From Flavobacteriales bacterium (GTDB taxonomy: Bacteria; Bacteroidota; Bacteroidia; Flavobacteriales; Weeksellaceae): a stretch of DNA of 43,681 bases. Shown here one piece after another: positions 1-7,852 of this stretch. The position numbers and the translations under genes were made by a program. Location of the stretch: NCBI GenBank assembly GCA_900770875.1, contig CAAGLV010000020.1:1-43681 (forward strand), in the 5' to 3' direction. The notes under the pieces are model-generated. The model had not been told where the DNA came from. It saw only the letters and a program-made list of their open reading frames with translations, and did not search any database. Every line of letters begins with the position of its first letter. Within the stretch, counting starts at the first letter, position 1.

Positions 1-1294
1 AAGAAAACGCTCCACCAGAAACAAATGTTGTTGTATAAGTATTACTGTAATAACGAATTCCTGAAGCCGAAGACAGCTTACTCATTTCTGTATAAACATC
101 TACAAAAGCTAAATTATAAGCTGTTGCCAATTCTCTTATAGCTGTATTATATTTAGTTACCGCTGTTTCTACTTTAGCAACTTCTTTTTCGGATAAAACC
201 CATTTATCCTCTAACGCAATTTGCGTTCCGTAACCTTGCGGCAAAATTGATGAAGCTGTAAAAACAATCATATCTTTTGCTGTTGTTTGGCGGTAACTTG
301 GTAATCCTAATGCTGATAAATCTGTTAAATCTTTATCAATCATTACAGCACCATTTGCAACTGCACCAGCTTCGAAACGAATTAAACGCGCTTGGTATTC
401 AGCATCTGATAAAAATCCTGCTGCTTTAGCTTGTGCTAATCCTCCGTTATACGCCGCATAACCTTGGTTTAAAGCCGCTACAAGATTATCTGCTAAACCA
501 GTAATTGGTTTTGCTGGCACTGTTGTAAAATACGGAACAGATGTTACAGAAGGAATATTTGCAATAACACCTTTTGCTCCTTTCTCTGTTACTAATTTTT
601 CTAAAAGCCCCGCAATAGAAGCTTTAACTACATTAACATCCGAAATATCGTTTGCTCCGTATCCAGCAGCATTTACATCACCTGCACGATCTACTCCTAC
701 ACCACCAGAAGTTGCATAAGATAGTACATCGTTATTCCCAATCCATAAAGAGAAAAATGTTGGATTTTGGTTTACAATATATTCTGCTACTGTTTGTGTT
801 GGCGCTTGTGCAATACGTCCAAAATATGGATTTAAAGAAGCATAACCTGCTACATTAAAATGATACGATTTAATACCCGGAATACCTGCATTATTATACG
901 GACCAGCACTAGCAATACTAGAAAAAGCAGTTTGTGCCGGCGTTGCAACAGGTGTTAATGATCCGTTTACAATTTGTAATTGTAATTTACCATCAATCCC
1001 AAGATTAGAAAAACCTCCGATATTATCTGCCATTAAAGGTAATTTAAAATCGCCTCCATTAGACGCTTTCATTAAACCTGCTAAGATATTTGGATACGAA
1101 TTTTCTTGTCCCGAAATAAATAAAGCATTATCTGTATAACCAGCTGTTAACGAGTTACCAATTGCAACGTATTTTTCGAAATTAGCTTCGCCCGACGTTC
1201 CTTTAAAATCCTCTACAGGATTTTTAAAATCATCATCACAACTAAATAAAGATATGGCTAAAGTAGCTAATAGTATTTTGTTTAATTTTTTCAT
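1..1294 (-). CDS. GDSL/SGNH-family lipoprotein, C-terminus cut by window edge
   Basis: I translated this reading frame by hand; it stays open from the ATG at 1294 to the window edge, so the C-terminus is missing (431 residues visible). The N-terminus is a lipoprotein signal ending ISLFSC (Cys19), followed by an Asp-rich stretch, so the mature protein is probably lipid-anchored. GNSLTAGY at residues 46-53 matches the SGNH hydrolase block I with Ser48 as nucleophile, and GNNDVLS further on fits block III. The block V Asp-His pair, usually near the C-terminus, would lie beyond the edge. It starts 12 bp after the FadL-like gene, so the two are probably one operon. Family knowledge gives esterase or lipase activity; the substrate is unknown, although a partner fatty-acid porin suggests lipids. 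Confidence 0.85.
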   Translation of the reverse strand, partial: MKKLNKILLATLAISLFSCDDDFKNPVEDFKGTSGEANFEKYVAIGNSLTAGYTDNALFISGQENSYPNILAGLMKASNGGDFKLPLMADNIGGFSNLGIDGKLQLQIVNGSLTPVATPAQTAFSSIASAGPYNNAGIPGIKSYHFNVAGYASLNPYFGRIAQAPTQTVAEYIVNQNPTFFSLWIGNNDVLSYATSGGVGVDRAGDVNAAGYGANDISDVNVVKASIAGLLEKLVTEKGAKGVIANIPSVTSVPYFTTVPAKPITGLADNLVAALNQGYAAYNGGLAQAKAAGFLSDAEYQARLIRFEAGAVANGAVMIDKDLTDLSALGLPSYRQTTAKDMIVFTASSILPQGYGTQIALEDKWVLSEKEVAKVETAVTKYNTAIRELATAYNLAFVDVYTEMSKLSSASGIRYYSNTYTTTFVSGGAFS

Positions 1295-1306
1295 TTTCCT
1301 GTGGTT

Positions 1307-2542
1307 TTATTTTTTTAAATTATACGCTACACCAACTCCAAAATTAAAAGCGTGCAACTTAACATCTCCTTGAAAATTATCTGCTATATTATGAAAATAG
1401 CGCTCTTCTCCGTGTACATAACCAAAGAATAAATCAACCATAAATCCGCTTTTAAAGTTTAATCCTAAACCAGCTGTAAACGAATGATTGTTTGTACTTG
1501 GTGTTTCTGAAGACCAATAAGATGATGGCACAGGTGATTTATCAAAATAATAACCTAAACGACCCTGAATTAAATCTGTAAATGCATATTCTGCTCCAAT
1601 ACGATAAACAGCGTTATCTTTCCAGTTTTTAACTGAAACTGATTGTTGAGAATAGCCTGTTGACGGATTATATAAATTAATTGTTAAATCTTTATATCTC
1701 GTCCAGTTTTGCCAAGCGATGTCAGCAAATAAAGTAAACTTATTTGTAAATCTGTACGATGCACCTGCAGTAAACTCAGATGGAAGTGGTAAAATAGTAT
1801 TCCATTCTGATGTTTGGAATGTTTCATTCGTAGATAATGCAGAAGGAACATTAGACCATTTAATTTTACCATAATTAGCCTTAGCATCAACATTAGAGCG
1901 GTAAGCTAAACCTAATGCAAATTTATCACCTGGTCTAAACATCGCACCAATATTAAATCCTAAACCGTGAGCATCTTTATCTTTTAACTCTAAATTAATA
2001 TCGTTACCTGCAACAGTTTGCACTTTTTTAAGTGTAGCAGCACCATGTGTATAAATAAAACCAGCACCAACACTAAACCAATCGTTAAATTTATACGAAA
2101 TTGTTGGTTGAATATTTATTGCTTGTAATTCTATATTTGTAATATTTGCACGATTTTCCCAATCAGAAGGCCAACTTAACGAACTACCAAATGGCGTTGA
2201 AACACTAATAGCCACAGCTAAATCGTCTACAGGTTTATAACTAACCGCTAAATATAATGGTGTAGATAACTTATTATCTGATTTTGCTTTATTTAACGTT
2301 AAGGGATCTTGCCATTTAACTTCAGATTTTACTCCAAATCCTCCAACGGCAATGCTTAATTTCGAATCAACGAATGCCAAACCTGCTGGATTATAAAAAG
2401 CGACACTCGCATCGCGCACCTGAGTTGCAGCCGTCCCACCTAAAGCAGCCTGACGAACACCCTGCAACGCAACACGATAACCTCCTGCAAAAGCAGTAGA
2501 AGACAATGCTGCCAGTGTTAATGTTAAGAAAATTTTCTTCAT
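1307..2542 (-). CDS. OmpP1/FadL/TodX-family outer membrane transport protein
   Basis: A 411-residue protein with a Sec signal peptide (about residues 1-19, ending TAFA), beginning GGYRVALQGVRQAALGGTA. The conserved N-terminal hatch segment has the family phrase AFYNPAGLAF. The rest alternates beta-strand-like segments rich in aromatic and glycine residues and ends in a strand (FGVGVAYNLKK) typical of outer-membrane barrels. FadL-type barrels carry long-chain fatty acids or other hydrophobic molecules across the outer membrane; the exact substrate cannot be read here. It is the first gene of a probable two-gene operon with the downstream GDSL lipoprotein, and a TATTTTTG -7 element lies about 40 bp upstream of the ATG. 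Confidence 0.9.
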   Translation of the reverse strand: MKKIFLTLTLAALSSTAFAGGYRVALQGVRQAALGGTAATQVRDASVAFYNPAGLAFVDSKLSIAVGGFGVKSEVKWQDPLTLNKAKSDNKLSTPLYLAVSYKPVDDLAVAISVSTPFGSSLSWPSDWENRANITNIELQAINIQPTISYKFNDWFSVGAGFIYTHGAATLKKVQTVAGNDINLELKDKDAHGLGFNIGAMFRPGDKFALGLAYRSNVDAKANYGKIKWSNVPSALSTNETFQTSEWNTILPLPSEFTAGASYRFTNKFTLFADIAWQNWTRYKDLTINLYNPSTGYSQQSVSVKNWKDNAVYRIGAEYAFTDLIQGRLGYYFDKSPVPSSYWSSETPSTNNHSFTAGLGLNFKSGFMVDLFFGYVHGEERYFHNIADNFQGDVKLHAFNFGVGVAYNLKK

Positions 2543-2582
2543 ATACCTTTTTTTGTAAGTTTTTTTGTTAATAGTTTACTAA

Positions 2583-2590
2583 CAAAAATA
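2583..2590 (-). promoter_or_regulatory. Predicted -7 promoter element of the FadL-like gene
   Basis: On the minus strand this reads TATTTTTG, an exact fit to the Bacteroidetes -7 consensus TAnnTTTG, 40 nt before the ATG at 2542. I see no convincing -33 TTG at the usual spacing, so this rests on the -7 match in AT-rich sequence. Confidence 0.4.
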
Positions 2591-2702
2591 TATTTTTTTT
2601 TCAACATATTGTAATTGACACACAGTATTTTTACTTTAAACACTAAATATTAATGATTTATAAAGTAAAAAACAAAAGTGTACAATCAACACTATAATGT
2701 GA

Positions 2703-3905
2703 TTACGATTTTAATTTAGTTGAGATAATATGTGCTTCTGACCAACAAGCCTGAAAATTAAAGCCTCCTGTAATAGCATCAATATTTAATACCTCGCCGG
2801 CAAAAAACAAATTGGGACTTACTTTTGACTCCATCGTCTGAAAGTTGATTTCTTTTAAATCAACACCTCCAGCTGTTACAAATTCGTCTTTAAAAGTACT
2901 TTTCCCGTTGATTGTATAAATTGCTTCTGTTAATTCCGTAGCAATTAAATCAATTTGCTTTTTAGATAAATCGGCAAATACAAGTTCTTCTTTAATTTTA
3001 CAATAAGAAAGTATGCTAATCCAAAATCGTTTAGGGAAATCGAATGGATTATATTTATAAATAGATTTTTTTGCGTCTTTAATTTTCTTGTCATTTAACA
3101 ATTCAATTACATCTTCTTTCGATTGTTGAACAAAATTAATTTCGACGTCAAATTTGTAGTTTCGTGCTTTTAAAGCCAAAGCACCCCAAGCAGATAATCG
3201 TAAAATAGCAGGACCACTAAATCCCCAATGCGTAATTAACATTGGCCCTTCGGCCTCTAATTTTTCCGATTTAATTTTTACTTCGGCCATATCGAACGAA
3301 ATTCCCATCAATCCATCAATGCGTGGATCTTTACAATTAAATGTAAATAAAGACGGAACTGGCTCGATAATTTTATGGCCTAAATTTTTTAAGATTTTCC
3401 AAAATTTTGGTGTGCTTCCTGTTGTTACAACAACATTTTCGAATTGATAAATCCCTGAAGCTGTTTCAAGTTCGTAACCGTTTTCGATTTTCTTAATCGA
3501 TTTTACACCATCAGAAAAATTTAATCTTACCTTATTTTTTTCTACTTCCTTCATCAAACATTCGATAATTGATAAAGACGAGTTAGAAACAGGAAAGATA
3601 CGATTATCATCTTCTATTTTTAATTCTACACCACGTTCTTCAAACCAAGCCATTGTATCGCCTGGCTGAAACTGGTAAAATACACTTAGCAGCTCTTTTT
3701 TCCCTCTGGGATAAAATTCTACCAACTCTAAAGGATCAAAACATGCATGGGTTACATTACATCTTCCACCTCCAGATATTCTAACTTTTTGTAAAGGCGA
3801 TTGTGCTTGTTCAAAAATTACTGTTCTTTTCCCTAGCTCTTTTCCAAGATTAGCTGCTAAAAAAAATCCAGCGGCACCACCACCTATTATTGCTATTTTT
3901 TCCAC
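2703..3905 (-). CDS. BaiN/HI0933-family FAD-dependent oxidoreductase
   Basis: A 400-residue flavoprotein. The N-terminal Rossmann motif IIGGGAAG (residues 6-13) binds FAD, and SGGGRCNVTH (44-53) is the hallmark of the HI0933/YhiN/BaiN family. The C-terminus has the second FAD-contact segment TAGGVDLKEI and FAGEVLNIDAITGGFNFQ. Length is normal for the family. The start codon is GTG at 3905; no upstream ATG is in frame, and the protein begins as the family does (MEKIAIIGGG). An exact TAACTTTG -7 element ends only 4 nt before this GTG, so the mRNA may be leaderless. The physiological substrate is unknown; BaiN in gut bacteria acts on bile-acid intermediates, but that should not be transferred to this protein. 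Confidence 0.88.
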   Translation of the reverse strand: MEKIAIIGGGAAGFFLAANLGKELGKRTVIFEQAQSPLQKVRISGGGRCNVTHACFDPLELVEFYPRGKKELLSVFYQFQPGDTMAWFEERGVELKIEDDNRIFPVSNSSLSIIECLMKEVEKNKVRLNFSDGVKSIKKIENGYELETASGIYQFENVVVTTGSTPKFWKILKNLGHKIIEPVPSLFTFNCKDPRIDGLMGISFDMAEVKIKSEKLEAEGPMLITHWGFSGPAILRLSAWGALALKARNYKFDVEINFVQQSKEDVIELLNDKKIKDAKKSIYKYNPFDFPKRFWISILSYCKIKEELVFADLSKKQIDLIATELTEAIYTINGKSTFKDEFVTAGGVDLKEINFQTMESKVSPNLFFAGEVLNIDAITGGFNFQACWSEAHIISTKLKS

Positions 3906-3909
3906 GACG

Positions 3910-3917
3910 CAAAGTTA
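3910..3917 (-). promoter_or_regulatory. Predicted -7 element, leaderless configuration
   Basis: The minus strand reads TAACTTTG, an exact TAnnTTTG match, followed by 4 nt and then the GTG start at 3905. In Bacteroidetes transcription begins a few nt after this element, so the start codon would be at or near the 5' end of the transcript. Confidence 0.5.
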
Positions 3918-3932
3918 ACAGAATATTTTTAA

Positions 3933-3961
3933 TTGTTTTTTAACTTATATTTATACTTTAG
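3933..3961 (+). promoter_or_regulatory. Predicted promoter of the small envelope protein
   Basis: TTG at 3933-3935, an 18-nt spacer, then TACTTTAG at 3954-3961, which matches TAnnTTTG at all but one position. It predicts a leader of about 35 nt to the ATG at 4001. This argues against the in-frame TTG at 3971, which would sit almost on the transcription start. Confidence 0.45.
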
Positions 3962-4000
3962 GTACAATAATTGTGTCTACCAAAATTTTTTAAATTAACT

Positions 4001-4432
4001 ATGAAAAAATTACTATTTACTGCTCTATTCAGCATTTTATCTATCAGTTTTTCGCAAGCTCAAGCCTACAATGGAAAGGGCGATCAAAAGGTTTCGTTAG
4101 GATTTGTTCCTTGGGGTTACGGTACCGGAATTACAGCAATTTACGATTATGGTTTATCTGATATCGTTTCGATTGGTGCTGGTGGCGAATTTTATTTTAG
4201 TGGATATAGCCAACACAAAAATTTTTATGTTTTTGGACGCGCTAATTTCCATTTAGGCGAAACATTAGATTTACCATCAAACATGGATTTATACCCTGGT
4301 GTTGATGTTGGTTTTAATGATGGATTAGGCTTAGGAGCTCATTTAGGTTTTAGATATTTATTTAAAGATAATATCGGAGCTTATATCGAAGCCGGATCGA
4401 GAGGTTCTCTTGGTATTTTCTTTAGTTTCTAA
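4001..4432 (+). CDS. Small secreted or outer-membrane beta-barrel-like protein
   Basis: A 143-residue protein starting at ATG 4001, directly at a signal peptide (MKKLLFTALFSILSISFSQAQ). I chose this over the TTG at 3971 because of the signal peptide and the predicted promoter at 3933-3961. The mature part is rich in Gly and aromatic residues in alternating strand-like segments (SIGAGGEFYFSGY, HLGFRYLF) and ends GSLGIFFSF with a terminal Phe, as outer-membrane barrel proteins often do. It resembles small flavobacterial proteins annotated as hypothetical or outer-membrane-beta-barrel. No enzymatic motif is visible. It is monocistronic, ended by the hairpin at 4453-4489. Function unknown. Confidence 0.75.
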   Translation: MKKLLFTALFSILSISFSQAQAYNGKGDQKVSLGFVPWGYGTGITAIYDYGLSDIVSIGAGGEFYFSGYSQHKNFYVFGRANFHLGETLDLPSNMDLYPGVDVGFNDGLGLGAHLGFRYLFKDNIGAYIEAGSRGSLGIFFSF

Positions 4433-4452
4433 ATCAATAAAATAACGAACAA

Positions 4453-4489
4453 TAAAAAAGCCCTAAAATAATTTTTAGGGCTTTTTTTT
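4453..4489. terminator. Bidirectional intrinsic terminator
   Basis: Inverted repeat AGCCCTAAAA / TTTTAGGGCT flanked by an A-run on the left and a T-run on the right. It lies between convergent genes (the small envelope protein and serS), so it can serve both. Confidence 0.85.
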
Positions 4490-4509
4490 ATTATTAAAGA
4501 CTAATATAA

Positions 4510-5778
4510 TTAGTCGATGTAATCAAATCTTGTGTAAGGACGTAAAGCTTCTGGAATACGAATTCTTCCGTCTGCTTCTTGGTGATTCTCTAAAATCGAA
4601 GCTAAAATACGAGGTAAAGCTAAAGCCGAACCATTTAATGTATGTGCTAATTGTGTTCCGTTTTCGTCTTTAAAACGTAATTTTAAACGATTTGCTTGGA
4701 ACGTTTCGAAATTTGATACCGAAGAAACTTCTAACCATTTTTCTTGTGCTTCAGAGAAAACCTCGAAATCGTAAGTTAATGCAGATGTAAATCCGGCATC
4801 ACCACCACATAAACGTAAAATACGGTATGGTAATTCTAATTTTTCTAAAATAGATTTTACGTGATCTACCATTCCTTCTAATGCTTTGTAAGAATTTTCT
4901 GGTTTTTCGATACGTACAATTTCTACTTTCTCAAATTGGTGTAAACGGTTTAATCCGCGTACATCTTTACCGTAAGAACCTGCTTCGCGACGGAAACATG
5001 GCGAATAAGCTGTGTTACAAATTGGTAAATCTTCTGCTTTTACAATTACATCGCGGTAAATGTTTGTTACAGGAACTTCGGCAGTTGGAATTAAATATAA
5101 ATCATCTTCGTTGATGTAATACATTTGTCCTTCTTTATCTGGTAATTGCCCTGTTCCGTAACCCGATGCTTCGTTTACTACAAATGGAGGTACAATTTCG
5201 TCGTATCCTGCATCTGCATTACAATCTAAAAAGAATTGTGTTAAAGCACGTTGTAAACGAGCTCCTTTACCTTTATAAACAGGGAAACCTGCTCCTGTAA
5301 TTTTAACTCCTAATTCGAAATCAATTAAATCGTATTTTTTCGCTACTTCCCAGTGAGGTAAATTTTCTGGTTTTGGCGTTGCAACACCATGCTCGAAGAT
5401 TGTTTCGTTATCTTCGGCATCTTTACCAGCTTTTACACTTTCGTGAGGAATATTAGGAATTTGATATAAAATTTCTTTTACCGATTCTTCGTATTTCGAT
5501 AAAAGGTCTTGTAGTTCTTTCGACGAAGCTTTTAACTCCACCGATTTTTCTTTTAATACATTTGCTTCCTCCGCTTTTCCTTGCTTAAACAAATTACCTA
5601 CTTCTTTTGCTAATTTGTTGGATTCTGCTAATACATTATCTAATTCAAATTGTGTTTTACGACGAAGTTCGTCAACATTTAACACTTCGTCAACAAGTCC
5701 TAAATTTTTGAAGTTACGTTTTTTTAACCCTTCAATTACTCGGTCTTTGTTTTCTTGAATGTAAGAAACTACAAGCAT
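4510..5778 (-). CDS. serS: Seryl-tRNA synthetase
   Basis: A 422-residue class II aminoacyl-tRNA synthetase that charges tRNA-Ser (and tRNA-Sec where present) in the cytoplasm. The N-terminal approximately 110 residues form the long antiparallel coiled-coil arm that grips the tRNA variable arm. The catalytic part shows TAEVP (about 232-236), motif 2 FRREAGSYGKDVRG (about 262-275) and motif 3 GSALALPRILASILE near the C-terminus. I chose ATG 5778 (protein starting MLVVSYIQENKD, as in Bacteroidetes SerS). An in-frame ATG at 5805 lies inside the predicted -7 element and would add nine non-conserved residues. It is monocistronic between a terminator and its own promoter. Confidence 0.97.
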   Translation of the reverse strand: MLVVSYIQENKDRVIEGLKKRNFKNLGLVDEVLNVDELRRKTQFELDNVLAESNKLAKEVGNLFKQGKAEEANVLKEKSVELKASSKELQDLLSKYEESVKEILYQIPNIPHESVKAGKDAEDNETIFEHGVATPKPENLPHWEVAKKYDLIDFELGVKITGAGFPVYKGKGARLQRALTQFFLDCNADAGYDEIVPPFVVNEASGYGTGQLPDKEGQMYYINEDDLYLIPTAEVPVTNIYRDVIVKAEDLPICNTAYSPCFRREAGSYGKDVRGLNRLHQFEKVEIVRIEKPENSYKALEGMVDHVKSILEKLELPYRILRLCGGDAGFTSALTYDFEVFSEAQEKWLEVSSVSNFETFQANRLKLRFKDENGTQLAHTLNGSALALPRILASILENHQEADGRIRIPEALRPYTRFDYID

Positions 5779-5802
5779 ATCTATATTTTTATTTATATAA
5801 CA

Positions 5803-5810
5803 CAAATGTA
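5803..5810 (-). promoter_or_regulatory. Predicted -7 element of serS
   Basis: The minus strand reads TACATTTG, an exact TAnnTTTG match, 24 nt upstream of the serS ATG at 5778. Its position excludes the longer in-frame start at 5805. Confidence 0.55.
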
Positions 5811-6040
5811 AAAAAAAGTATAGACTTAATTACAGAAGTTTTTAGATATGATGCGATTATTTCGTTTATTTTGGGTTTTATATTGCTTTAAATTCAACAA
5901 AAAATTATAAAAAACTACAAATTGGTTTCATTAATTATAATTTACTTATTTACAATTTTTTAATTTCAGAAAATCTTACTTTTTAATCAAATTACAAAAA
6001 GAGTACACTTATTTTACACGGCTATATTTTAATTTATACC

Positions 6041-6048
6041 TAAATTTG
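6041..6048 (+). promoter_or_regulatory. Predicted -7 element of the small lipoprotein gene
   Basis: TAAATTTG, an exact TAnnTTTG match, 31 nt before the ATG at 6080. No clear -33 TTG is seen. Confidence 0.5.
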
Positions 6049-6079
6049 ACTTGTAATTAATTATTTAAATATAAACACA

Positions 6080-6325
6080 ATGAAAAAAATCGCATTAGCA
6101 TCTTTCGCAGTAGTAGGATTATTATTAGCTTCTTGTGGAGAGAAAACAGTTTCTGAAAACACACAAGAAACAGTAACAGAAGATACAATTGCTACACCAA
6201 ACGATTCTATCGTAGTTGAGTCTCCTGACGGAAACGCTTCTATCGTAGAAACTCCTGGTGATTCTACAATCATCAAAACAGAAACTACTACAGAAACTAA
6301 AGTTGAAGCTGAAACAGTAAAATAA
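6080..6325 (+). CDS. Small acidic Thr-rich lipoprotein
   Basis: An 81-residue protein with a lipoprotein signal: positively charged start, hydrophobic segment and lipobox LLASC with the acylated Cys at residue 19. The mature 62 residues are almost entirely Glu, Thr, Ser, Val and Asp (for example ETTTETKVEAETVK), with two similar stretches (IVVESPDGNASI and IVETPGDSTI) that look like an imperfect internal repeat. Such composition suggests a disordered periplasmic or surface-exposed tail. No family function is recognised. It has its own promoter and terminator. The antisense frame is also open but has no supporting features. Confidence 0.8.
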   Translation: MKKIALASFAVVGLLLASCGEKTVSENTQETVTEDTIATPNDSIVVESPDGNASIVETPGDSTIIKTETTTETKVEAETVK

Positions 6326-6343
6326 TCATTATTTTATTTCATA

Positions 6344-6375
6344 AAAAAGCCGAAGAATTTATCTTCGGCTTTTTC
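6344..6375. terminator. Bidirectional intrinsic terminator
   Basis: Inverted repeat AAAAAGCCGAAGA / TCTTCGGCTTTTT with a short AT loop between the convergent lipoprotein gene and tnaA. The A-run and T-run on either side let it work in both directions. Confidence 0.88.
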
Positions 6376-6378
6376 ATT

Positions 6379-7755
6379 TTATTTTTCTTTCAATTTTACG
6401 GTAAAATGTCTTAAAATATCTGCTTCCCAAGTAATTTCGTAACCCGATTTTATTTCGTCTCTGCGATCAAAAATATTTTTTAAAGCAATCGCGATATAAT
6501 CCATATGACTTTGTAAATAAGTTCGTCGTGGAATTGCCAAACGTAATAATTCTAATTTCGGATAACGGTTCTCTCTTGTTTCGGGATCGCGATCGGCTAA
6601 AATTGTACCAATTTCTACACCTCTAATCCCAGCTTCTTTATACAATTCGATTCCTAAAGTTTGAGCCGGAAATTCTTCTCTCGGAACATGAGGTAAAAAT
6701 TTAACGGCATCGATAAAAATAGCATGTCCACCAACAGGTTGCTGAATTGGAATACCAAATTCGATTAATTTTTGTCCTAAATATTCTACTTGTCCAATGC
6801 GTGCTTGTAAATATGGATATTCGGTTGCCTCGTCTAATCCTTGTGCTAAGGCTGCTAAATCGCGACCAGCTAAACCTCCGTAACTTAAATAACCTTCGTA
6901 AATAATTCCAAAATTACCACATTTTTTATATAGCTCTTCATTATTCAATGCTATAAAACCGCCGATATTAACTAAACCATCTTTTTTAGCCGACATCGTC
7001 ATTCCATCTCCCAAATCAAAAATAAGTTTAGCAATCTCTTTAATCGAGTAATCTTTAAATTCGGTTTCGCGCTCTTTTACAAAATATGCATTTTCGGCAA
7101 ATCGAGCCGAATCGAAGAAAATAGGAATTTGATATTGATCGGATAATGCTTTTACTTGTCGGATATTTTCTACAGAAACAGGTTGTCCACCAGACGAATT
7201 GCACGTAATTGTAATTAATGTGAATGGAATTTTTTCTTTTCCGTAAGTTTTGTAAACCGATTCTAATTTTTGTAAATCGATATTTCCCTTAAACGGATGG
7301 ATTAATTCGCTATCAAAAGCTTCGTCGATTGTACAATCAATAGCATGTGCTTTACGAAATTCGATATGCCCTTTTGTGGTATCGAAATGCGAATTCCCTG
7401 GAATAACATCGCCTTCTTTTACTAAAGCTGAAAATAAAACATTTTCTGCTGCACGACCTTGATGCGTTGGTAATACATAATTATATCCTGTAATTTTTTT
7501 TACCGTTTCTTCTAATTTCTGAAAAGATCTAGATCCGGCATAACTTTCGTCTCCGGTCATCATTTCGGCCCATTGACGATCCGACATTGCTCCGGTTCCC
7601 GAATCGGTTAATAAATCAATAAATACTTTCTGACTTTCTAAATTAAATAAATTGTAAGCTTTTTCTTTAATCCACTCTACGCGCTGTTCTTTAGTTGATG
7701 GATAAATTTCTTCTACCATCTTTATGCGGTATGGCTCTACTAAAGGTAATTTCAT
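6379..7755 (-). CDS. tnaA: Tryptophanase (tryptophan indole-lyase)
   Basis: A 458-residue PLP enzyme that splits L-tryptophan into indole, pyruvate and ammonia. IDLLTDSGTGAMSDRQWAEM (46-65) and THQGRAAEN (97-105) are shared by tryptophanase and tyrosine phenol-lyase. The discriminating residues favour tryptophanase: FDTTKGH (124-130), DSARFAENAYF (215-225) and LRHFTVKL (448-455). His450 corresponds to E. coli His463; tyrosine phenol-lyase has Phe there. The PLP lysine is in MSAKKDG, probably Lys258. I chose ATG 7755 (MKLPLVEPYRIK), which matches the usual start; the in-frame upstream extension overlaps the terminator and the end of the preceding gene. I see no TnaC-like Trp-containing leader peptide in the 55 bp upstream. 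Confidence 0.95.
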   Translation of the reverse strand: MKLPLVEPYRIKMVEEIYPSTKEQRVEWIKEKAYNLFNLESQKVFIDLLTDSGTGAMSDRQWAEMMTGDESYAGSRSFQKLEETVKKITGYNYVLPTHQGRAAENVLFSALVKEGDVIPGNSHFDTTKGHIEFRKAHAIDCTIDEAFDSELIHPFKGNIDLQKLESVYKTYGKEKIPFTLITITCNSSGGQPVSVENIRQVKALSDQYQIPIFFDSARFAENAYFVKERETEFKDYSIKEIAKLIFDLGDGMTMSAKKDGLVNIGGFIALNNEELYKKCGNFGIIYEGYLSYGGLAGRDLAALAQGLDEATEYPYLQARIGQVEYLGQKLIEFGIPIQQPVGGHAIFIDAVKFLPHVPREEFPAQTLGIELYKEAGIRGVEIGTILADRDPETRENRYPKLELLRLAIPRRTYLQSHMDYIAIALKNIFDRRDEIKSGYEITWEADILRHFTVKLKEK

Positions 7756-7810
7756 CTTTTTTTGTTTGTTTATACCTCTTAACGAAGTTTTTACAAAAAA
7801 ATTGAGCATA

Positions 7811-7846
7811 AAAAAACCTTCATCTAAATTAAGATAAAGGTTTTTT
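7811..7846 (-). terminator. Intrinsic terminator after the YciA-like thioesterase gene
   Basis: On the minus strand, AAAAAACCTT and AAGGTTTTTT arms enclose an inner ATCT/AGAT stem with one mismatch, 7 nt after the thioesterase stop and about 55 nt before the tnaA start. It separates the two genes. An attenuation role for tnaA is possible but has no further support. Confidence 0.7.
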
Positions 7847-7852
7847 ATTTTT

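Larger units (their letters stand above)
5779..6079. other. Intergenic region with two divergent promoters
   Basis: About 300 bp of very AT-rich sequence between serS (minus) and the small lipoprotein gene (plus). It holds the predicted serS -7 element at 5803-5810 and the lipoprotein -7 element at 6041-6048. I see no RNA gene or strong hairpin between them. A 20-codon hydrophobic ORF at 5848-5910 is not convincing. Confidence 0.5.

Noticed and set aside
652..858. 68-codon plus-strand ORF rich in His and Leu
   Set aside because: It is the shadow of the GDSL lipoprotein gene, which runs through this region on the minus strand with a full signal peptide and motif.
3971..4000. TTG start of the small envelope protein
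   Set aside because: It would add ten residues before a normal signal peptide and would sit almost on the predicted transcription start.
5779..5805. Nine-residue N-terminal extension of SerS from the ATG at 5805
   Set aside because: That ATG lies inside the exact -7 element TACATTTG, and the family start is MLVVSYIQENK at 5778.
5848..5910. 20-codon hydrophobic ORF between serS and the lipoprotein gene
   Set aside because: Short, in very AT-rich DNA, with no promoter of its own or other support.
6061..6276. 71-codon antisense ORF over the small lipoprotein gene
   Set aside because: The plus strand has a clear lipobox, promoter and terminator; the antisense product has no recognisable features.
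6379..7755. Tyrosine phenol-lyase as an alternative identity
   Set aside because: His450, FDTTKGH and DSARFAENAYF are tryptophanase residues; tyrosine phenol-lyase has Phe and different motifs there.
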